Source: Chitinophagaceae bacterium (lineage in GTDB: Bacteria; Bacteroidota; Bacteroidia; Chitinophagales; Chitinophagaceae). Taken from it: DNA of 6,095 nt. Positions 1 through 4,597 of this stretch are shown here, piece after piece. Made by a program: the position numbers and the translations under genes. Each line of letters starts with the position of its first letter. Within the stretch, counting starts at the first letter, position 1. The notes beneath the pieces are model-generated. The model was not told where the DNA came from. It saw nothing but the letters and a program-made list of their open reading frames with translations, and made no database searches. The stretch covers positions 1 through 6,095 of the forward strand of contig CANHUK010000109.1 of NCBI GenBank assembly GCA_947463755.1, written 5' to 3'.

Positions 1-1572
1 CTTCATAGTTGATCCCGGGCTACCGTATTCGAAAGAATACCACCTACCTGCGGAGGTTATGCGAAGTACGACCTTTCTTCCAGGATACGGTATGCTGGCG
101 ATCAGGCGATCTTCCGGATCTCCGATCCTGCGTGATGTCAGTTGAAGGATGTCGCCATCCTCTTTCCTGATCAGCGTGTATTTGAAATAATGATCCTTGT
201 CCCGGAACACGGTCAGTCCGGCTTCTTCATCCGTTTGTTTTGGTCTGAATTTCATCCGGGTGCTGAACCGGGCATGAAAGCGATCCTGTCGGATACCCAG
301 CCAGGAGGGCTGGGTTGTTTCGGAGAGGCGCTCCGGTCGAAGACGCAGCGTGACTGAGCCTTTGCGGCCGGAGACAGCCCACCATTTTTCCCGGGGTGTC
401 CGGATGAAGGTCCATTCCGGGGATAGATCACCCATCGGGAATGTTGCCTTGCGGACGGTTGTATCATCTTTCGGCAGACTCATATGATCAGGATCCTGAA
501 GGGTTGGATCCAGGGTCAGATCCCGGGGTAGTCGCGGCCATCCGTCGGCCCATTCGATCCTGGTCAGGAAGGTCTCCCGCCCCAGGATATGGATGTTGGA
601 ATCCAGCGGCCTGCGGGCGAGAAAGGTCATGTGCCAGCGGCCTTCGGCATCCATCACCAGATCGCCATGTCCGGTGGACGTGATGGGATGCGTGGGCGAA
701 AGAGATCGATGCGTCAGGATCGGGTTGGCTGGATTTGATTCATACGGGCCGAATATGTTCCGGCTTCTCCAGAACGATAGGGCATGATGTTGAAAGGTTC
801 CACCGTGAGAGGTTGTGAGGTAGTAGTATCCATCTCTTCGATAGATATGGGGTGCTTCGAGATAGTCCGCCCCGAATTCATTGCCGCCGTCGATCGTGCC
901 TTTGAGGTGATAGTCTGCGGCGTCGAGGATATCCACCTTCGGTCCGATCAGCTTCAACTGTTTCAGATCGATCTCCTGAAGGTAGATCCTTCGGTGCCGT
1001 GCCCATTTTTTATCATCCGGCGTATAATTTCCCTGGTAGTAGACTTTCCCGTCTTCATCGAAGAAGAGTGAGGGATCGATGCCGGGTGTTCCCAGCCAGA
1101 TGGGAGCCGACCACGGCCCCCTGGGATCCCTGGCGGTAGTTATGAAATTACCCCTCGGTTTACCCGGTTGGGTACCTGTCAGGGTACAGACGACGTAGAA
1201 CACCCCTTCGTGAAAGCGGATCGTCGGGGCATAGAGTCCGGAACTGCCGGGTACACTGTCCAGATCAAGGTGGGCCGGGTCTGTCAGCACATGACCGATC
1301 ATGCGCCATTGCTTCAGATCGCGGCTCTGCCAGATCGGCAAACCCGGGAAATATTCGTTGGTGCTGGTGACGATGTAATAGTCGTCGCCCGCCCGGCAGA
1401 TGGACGGGTCAGGATGAAAACCAGGGATGACAGGCGTGATTACGGATGTTATCCGGAGTTGGTTTTCAGTTTGAAACCTATGCTGGCCAAGGGTTTCAGC
1501 GGATGGCGTCCAGGCTGTCAGAAGCGTCATCAGCCATGAGATGGCCTGCCAATTGCTGTTCATACTCCGCAT
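1..1572 (-). CDS. GH43 family glycosidase (beta-xylosidase / alpha-L-arabinofuranosidase type), C-terminus cut by window edge
   Basis: An uninterrupted minus-strand reading frame of 524 codons enters from the window edge with no stop, so the C-terminus is missing. Family members of this two-domain type usually have about 530-570 residues, so probably only the last few dozen are lost. The N-terminus (hydrophobic stretch about residues 9-22) looks like a weak signal peptide. The catalytic five-blade propeller follows. PVIPGFHPDPSI holds the expected general base Asp55, GIDPSLFFDEDGKVYY the pKa-modulating Asp166, LEAPHIYRRDGYYYL the general acid Glu239, and GHGD the conserved His302. From about residue 385 (PEWTFIRTPREKWW, later DEEAGLTVFRDKDHYFKYTL) it matches the concanavalin-A-like C-terminal domain (GH43_C2). 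Known relatives release xylose or arabinose from xylo- and arabino-oligosaccharides by inversion; the exact substrate is inferred. A second in-frame ATG at 1563 is an alternative start; neither has a clear Shine-Dalgarno. It is divergent from the beta-helix gene. Confidence 0.95.
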   Translation of the reverse strand, partial: MRSMNSNWQAISWLMTLLTAWTPSAETLGQHRFQTENQLRITSVITPVIPGFHPDPSICRAGDDYYIVTSTNEYFPGLPIWQSRDLKQWRMIGHVLTDPAHLDLDSVPGSSGLYAPTIRFHEGVFYVVCTLTGTQPGKPRGNFITTARDPRGPWSAPIWLGTPGIDPSLFFDEDGKVYYQGNYTPDDKKWARHRRIYLQEIDLKQLKLIGPKVDILDAADYHLKGTIDGGNEFGADYLEAPHIYRRDGYYYLTTSHGGTFQHHALSFWRSRNIFGPYESNPANPILTHRSLSPTHPITSTGHGDLVMDAEGRWHMTFLARRPLDSNIHILGRETFLTRIEWADGWPRLPRDLTLDPTLQDPDHMSLPKDDTTVRKATFPMGDLSPEWTFIRTPREKWWAVSGRKGSVTLRLRPERLSETTQPSWLGIRQDRFHARFSTRMKFRPKQTDEEAGLTVFRDKDHYFKYTLIRKEDGDILQLTSRRIGDPEDRLIASIPYPGRKVVLRITSAGRWYSFEYGSPGSTMK

Positions 1573-1585
1573 GATCGTAGTTTTG
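1553..1585 (+). promoter_or_regulatory. Candidate Bacteroidota-type promoter for the beta-helix gene
   Basis: The sequence TAGTTTTG at 1578-1585 fits the Bacteroidota -7 consensus TAnnTTTG exactly. A weaker -33 element, ATTG, ends at 1555, 22 bp upstream, slightly wider than the usual 19-21 bp. Transcription would begin near 1592, giving a 5' leader of about 20-29 nt before the ATG at 1612 or 1621. The -33 part lies inside the first codons of the divergent GH43 gene. On the minus strand the matching element for GH43 is only a near match (TACTTTTT, 1610-1603) with no convincing -33. The exact -7 match and its position support the call; the weak -33 tempers it. Confidence 0.42.
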
Positions 1586-1611
1586 AAAGACTGAAGTAAA
1601 CGAAAAAGTAG

Positions 1612-3147
1612 ATGTTACACATGCGCACATGGGTGGTAAGTATCGGTGTTTCCCTGGTTTTACTGAGTGGCTTGACATGGTCGGGCGGTGCGTGTGCACA
1701 GACGCCCGGTCGGGCTGTATCCGTCCGGGTACGGACGGACAGTACCCTAGAATACCTGCCGGATGAGCGGGGCAATATCATTCCGGATTTCAGCCGGGTC
1801 GGTTATCATCATGGAGCCAGACCCATACCGGACGCGCCTGTCCGGATCGAACTTGCCCCTTCTGATGATGATCAGCGAACGATCCAGGCGGCGATCGACC
1901 GGGTATCCCGGATGCCGAAGGATGCACGCGGCCTGCGTGGTGCCGTGCTCCTGCTGCCCGGTACCTACCGGATCGCCGGTACCCTGCGCATTGATTCCTC
2001 AGGCGTCGTACTCAGAGGAAGCGGTGCAGATACCCGACTGGTCGCCACCGGAACCCAAAAGCGATCCCTGATCATAGTATCCGGTAGCGGAAGCCCCCGG
2101 GAGGTCAGGGGGACAAGGACATCAGTGCAGGATGCTTTTATTCCGACAGGAAGGTTTGATCTGCGGGTAGAGGACGCCCGCCCATTCAAGCCCGGCGATG
2201 AGGTGATCCTGCAAGTGGAGGCGAAGGACAGCTGGGTACGCGACCTGAAGATGGACAGGATCGTGGAACGGTCCGGCACGAAACAGTGGGACGCTGCCGG
2301 TTATCGTTTTTCCTTTCAGCGCAGGATCGTGGCGGTGGAGGGAGACCGGGTAACGCTGGACAATCCTGTGGTCATGGAACTCGATGCGCGCTATTTGACC
2401 CTGAGTCTGCACAAATATCAATTTCCCGGCCGGATCTCTGAATCCGGGGTTGAGTACCTGACCTGCATCTCTGAGTTCCGTTCAGACACGGCCGAGGACC
2501 ACGGATGGCTGGCGGTGGAAGTTGACCGGATCGAGAACGGGTGGGTTCGCGGCATACATTCGGTTCATTTCGGGCTGGGTTGTGTGTCCCTGAAGGGGCT
2601 GGCAAAGAATGTCACGGTCACTGACTGCAGTGCCCGGGATCCCAAGTCGATCATCACAGGTGGCAGGCGTTATTCCTTCAGCATCGATGGCCAGCAGAAC
2701 CTGGTTACCCGCTGTTACAGTCGGGAGGCCCGGCATGATTATGCCACGGGATCGAGGGTTTGTGGCCCGAACGTGTTTTCTGATTGTATCGCGGAGCGTT
2801 CGCACAGTGATGTTGGTCCGCATCATCGCTGGACGATGGGTACATTGTACGACCAGATCCGGACCGACAATGAGTTGAACGTGCAGGATCGCGGAAACTG
2901 GGGCAGTGGCCATGGCTGGGCCGGTGTGACGCAGGTGATCTGGAATTGTCGGGCGAAGACCCTGGCATGCCAGGATCCGTGGATCGGAGGGCGCAATTAT
3001 TTGATCGGAGGATCCTACCGGAGATTGGACGGGCGTTTGCCGGACCGCATACAGACCAAGGCGGAGGCCCCGGATATGACAGGCTGGCTCCCGCCCTCCC
3101 TCTACCAGCGCCAATGGCGGGCACGCTATCAACCAACTGGAGGATAG
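1612..3147 (+). CDS. Secreted right-handed beta-helix protein, pectate-lyase superfamily; catalytic activity unassigned
   Basis: A 511-residue protein. The signal peptide is residues 1-29 with probable cleavage ACA|Q (signal peptidase I; GGAC does not form a proper lipobox). A second ATG at 1621 (MRTWVV) would give an equally good signal peptide, and neither start has a clear Shine-Dalgarno. Residues 88-138 (TIQAAIDRVS, LLPGTYRIAGTLRI, GVVLRGSG) are the typical N-terminal entry to a pectate-lyase-like beta-helix. An inserted segment, about 165-265 (RPFKPGDEVIL, VEGDRVTLDNPV), precedes short helix coils at about 280-460 (WVRGIHSVHF, NVTVTDCSARDP, NLVTRCYSREA, NVFSDCIAERS, QVIWNCRAKT). A notable cluster is GPHHRW (402-407) followed by NVQDRGNWGSGHGWAG (423-438), possibly the active site. 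The C-terminal LPPSLYQRQWRAR resembles the tail of other bacterial beta-helix proteins. I infer a polysaccharide lyase or hydrolase of the PUL acting outside the cytoplasm. The fold is fairly secure; the reaction is not. Confidence 0.88.
   Translation: MLHMRTWVVSIGVSLVLLSGLTWSGGACAQTPGRAVSVRVRTDSTLEYLPDERGNIIPDFSRVGYHHGARPIPDAPVRIELAPSDDDQRTIQAAIDRVSRMPKDARGLRGAVLLLPGTYRIAGTLRIDSSGVVLRGSGADTRLVATGTQKRSLIIVSGSGSPREVRGTRTSVQDAFIPTGRFDLRVEDARPFKPGDEVILQVEAKDSWVRDLKMDRIVERSGTKQWDAAGYRFSFQRRIVAVEGDRVTLDNPVVMELDARYLTLSLHKYQFPGRISESGVEYLTCISEFRSDTAEDHGWLAVEVDRIENGWVRGIHSVHFGLGCVSLKGLAKNVTVTDCSARDPKSIITGGRRYSFSIDGQQNLVTRCYSREARHDYATGSRVCGPNVFSDCIAERSHSDVGPHHRWTMGTLYDQIRTDNELNVQDRGNWGSGHGWAGVTQVIWNCRAKTLACQDPWIGGRNYLIGGSYRRLDGRLPDRIQTKAEAPDMTGWLPPSLYQRQWRARYQPTGG
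1715..1742 (+). other. Strong potential hairpin in the early beta-helix coding sequence
   Basis: CTGT (1715-1718) and CCGTCC (1721-1726) pair with GGACGG (1733-1738) and ACAG (1739-1742). This gives a 10-bp GC-rich stem with a two-base bulge (AT, 1719-1720) and a six-base loop. It encodes the stretch just after the signal peptide. It could be a by-product of Val/Arg/Thr codons or could slow ribosomes after the export signal. No function is shown by the sequence. Confidence 0.3.
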
Positions 3148-3172
3148 ACCAGGGGGAGTGTCAGGATCTGAG

Positions 3173-4213
3173 TTAGATGCCGGCACCTGCGGGATCCCGC
3201 AGGGAGGAGGGCCGGATGAAAAGCCTTGTTTTCAGGATCTCTTCATGGTCTTCCGGTATCACACCGTGCCGCTGCATCTTTTCGATCAGCAGTTTACAGG
3301 CGAGTTTTCCGAGTTCGAAGGAAGGCATTTCCACGCTGCTGACGGCAGGTGTCACGAGCTGGACAGTTGGCTCGTTATTGAAGCCCACCAGGCCGATGTC
3401 TGTGGGCATCTGCAAGCCTTTTTCGCGGATCGCCAGCATGGCGCCGATGGCAATGCGGTCGCTGATGGCGAAGATGGCGTCCGGACGTTTTCTCATGCTC
3501 AGCAGGTCTAGCGTCGTCCAGTAGCCAGATTCCTGGCTGAAGTCGCAATGGGTGATCAAGTCGTGGTCGACCTTTCGCTTGGCGCCCTTGTGAGCGTCAA
3601 AAAAACCCTTCATGCGTTTTTTACCGATGCCGAGATTTTTGGGGCCTGCCAAAATGGCGATGCGCCGGTATCCCTGCTGGATGAGGTGTTCCGTGGCCTG
3701 GAATCCTCCGGAGACATTATCGACGCGTACGATCGGTGCTTTCAGTTCCGAAGAACTCCGGTCGAACTGAACCATCGGGAGTTTCCGCTTCAGGATCTCT
3801 TGCAGATGGTCGAAGATCTTCGTTTCACTGGATACAGATACCAGTATGCCGTCTACCAGGCTCTCCAGCAGTCGCTTCGTGTTGGCCAGTTCACGTCCAT
3901 AGGATTCATTGCTTTGAAGGACCATAACGGTGTAGCCTGATTCCAGGGCGGCTTCGTCGATCCCCCGGATCATGGCGGAGAGGACAGTGTCCAGGTTTGG
4001 TACGATCACCCCGATGGTACGTGTCTGACGCTGTTTCAGACTCAAGGCCAGTCGGCTGGGGGTATAACTCAGCGCCTCGGCCAGTTCCATGACCGCATGC
4101 CTCGTTTCCGGGTTGACATCCGGCGCGTTCCGAAGTGCCCTGGAGACGGTGGAGAGCGAAAGGTTGAGTTGCCTGGCGATGTCTTTGATGGTGACCTGCC
4201 CGTCCATTTCCAT
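3173..4213 (-). CDS. LacI-family transcriptional regulator
   Basis: A DNA-binding repressor or activator of the LacI/GalR family, expected to act as a dimer in the cytoplasm and respond to a sugar from the locus. Counting from the ATG at 4213 (346 residues), the helix-turn-helix is VTIKDIARQLNLSLSTVSRAL (7-27; recognition helix STVSRAL), followed by the hinge YTPSRLALSL (50-59). The periplasmic-binding-protein-like effector domain starts at TIGVIVPNL (66-74), with VRVDNVSGGFQATEHLI and the ISDRIAIGAMLAI and IGLVGFNNEP blocks in the second half. An upstream GTG (4237) or a second ATG (4207) are alternative starts; 4213 places the HTH where the family normally has it, and the total length is normal. 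It is transcribed divergently from the SusC-like gene and convergently with the beta-helix gene. A tandem palindrome 37 bp upstream of the start suggests autoregulation. The ligand cannot be told from sequence. Confidence 0.96.
   Translation of the reverse strand: MEMDGQVTIKDIARQLNLSLSTVSRALRNAPDVNPETRHAVMELAEALSYTPSRLALSLKQRQTRTIGVIVPNLDTVLSAMIRGIDEAALESGYTVMVLQSNESYGRELANTKRLLESLVDGILVSVSSETKIFDHLQEILKRKLPMVQFDRSSSELKAPIVRVDNVSGGFQATEHLIQQGYRRIAILAGPKNLGIGKKRMKGFFDAHKGAKRKVDHDLITHCDFSQESGYWTTLDLLSMRKRPDAIFAISDRIAIGAMLAIREKGLQMPTDIGLVGFNNEPTVQLVTPAVSSVEMPSFELGKLACKLLIEKMQRHGVIPEDHEEILKTRLFIRPSSLRDPAGAGI
3186..3203. repeat. 18-bp perfect palindrome between convergent genes
   Basis: CCTGCGGGATCCCGCAGG equals its own reverse complement. 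As RNA it would form a 7-bp, GC-rich stem with a GATC loop. It lies 39 bp after the stop of the beta-helix gene and inside the last codons of the LacI-family gene (the DPAG part of its C-terminus). No T-run follows on the plus strand, so it is not a canonical intrinsic terminator. It could still protect the 3' end of the beta-helix mRNA, or end transcription weakly. The 25-bp gap 3148-3172 between the two stops contains no other hairpin of note. Confidence 0.55.
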
Positions 4214-4249
4214 GTGATTTACCGATTGAAGGTACACTATTTTGATGCA

Positions 4250-4279
4250 TTACCGGTAACCTTGCCGGTAACGTTGCCA
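4250..4279. promoter_or_regulatory. Tandem palindromic operator candidate for the LacI-family regulator
   Basis: TTACCGGTAA (4250-4259) is a perfect 10-bp palindrome with a central CG, the shape expected of LacI/GalR-family operators. It is followed 12 bp later by TTGCCGGTAA (4262-4271), which differs at one base, and a further half copy TTGCC (4274-4278). The array therefore repeats with a 12-bp period for about 2.5 copies. It starts 37 bp upstream of the regulator's ATG, where bound repressor would block its transcription. Control of the divergent receptor gene is possible, but that gene starts more than 300 bp away. Binding is inferred. Confidence 0.6.
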
Positions 4280-4310
4280 CTATATAAAACATTAAATAAT
4301 AGTATAAAAT

Positions 4311-4339
4311 CAAGATAAAATCTAAATAACTATATCAAA
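4311..4339 (-). promoter_or_regulatory. Weak promoter candidate for the lacI-type gene
   Basis: Reading the minus strand, TTTG (4339-4336) is followed after 18 bp by TATCTTG (4317-4311), a one-base-short version of the Bacteroidota -7 motif TAnnTTTG. Initiation near 4305 would give a leader of about 90 nt with the tandem operator inside it, consistent with a roadblock mode of repression. An alternative is the -10-like TATACT at 4306-4301. The AT-rich setting makes near matches common, so this is tentative. Confidence 0.22.
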
Positions 4340-4587
4340 AAAGTCAATTAATTTTAAATTATTCAGCATGTATAGATATGCAATAAACAGGGAATCGGCG
4401 TAGCATTACTATTCCGTTCGAGGATCGGTTGTTTGTCCGTATGAAAAGGACGGTCGATGACGTGGGGTTGAAGGGTTTCGATTGGTGCGCATCTCTTCGG
4501 TGCTGCCATCAGCGATTCGACGGACCTGCGTCTTTGGCGTTCATTCGGATGTCTTCGATCATCGTACCGGCTTCAAGGTTTAAAAAC

Positions 4588-4594
4588 AAGGAAA
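4588..4594 (+). promoter_or_regulatory. Ribosome binding site of the SusC-like gene
   Basis: AAGGAAA lies a few bases before the ATG at 4598. It is the clearest Shine-Dalgarno sequence of the four genes here and fixes the start of the receptor gene, with a signal peptide immediately downstream. Confidence 0.6.
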
Positions 4595-4597
4595 CAC

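Larger units (their letters stand above)
4214..4597. other. Divergent intergenic region between the lacI-type and susC-type genes
   Basis: Three zones are visible. Positions 4214-4280 carry the operator candidate. Positions 4281-4390 are extremely AT-rich and contain direct repeats: ATAAAATC at 4304-4311 and 4315-4322 (11-bp period), and ACTATAT at 4279-4285 and 4329-4335 (50-bp period). Positions about 4391-4587 return to near-coding base composition and contain no convincing gene on either strand. The one open frame (4429-4755) runs out of frame into the receptor gene and looks like chance. This last zone is probably a long 5' leader of the receptor mRNA. I found no full TAnnTTTG element on the plus strand; TAATTTTA at 4349-4356 is the nearest. 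Only short hairpins occur, for example GCTG-CCAT-CAGC at 4502-4513. Confidence 0.6.

Noticed and set aside
1161..1174. Inverted repeat TACCC-GGTT-GGGTA
   Set aside because: A 5-bp stem inside the GH43 coding sequence; expected by chance and without regulatory context.
1168..1539. Plus-strand open frames inside the GH43 region (also 142-357, 441-683, 593-787, 784-1071)
   Set aside because: The minus-strand frame here is continuous and carries all GH43 catalytic motifs, so these are shadows.
3137..3152. CTGG/CCAG inverted repeat across the beta-helix stop codon as a terminator
   Set aside because: Four-bp stem with an eight-base loop and no T-run; too weak.
2482..3186. Minus-strand open frame of 234 codons opposite the beta-helix gene
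   Set aside because: It lies wholly antisense to a gene with clear signal peptide and fold motifs; its own translation shows no recognisable domain and its composition is Pro/Ser/Arg-rich, as expected for a shadow frame.
3548..3940. Plus-strand open frames opposite the LacI-family gene (also 3158-3511 and 3177-3524)
   Set aside because: They are antisense to conserved LacI-family blocks and show no motif or ribosome binding site.
4564..4573. Possible second operator half-site TACCGG just before the SusC-like start
   Set aside because: Only 6 of 10 bases match TTACCGGTAA and the right half is absent; TACCGG also occurs within coding sequence in this GC-rich DNA.
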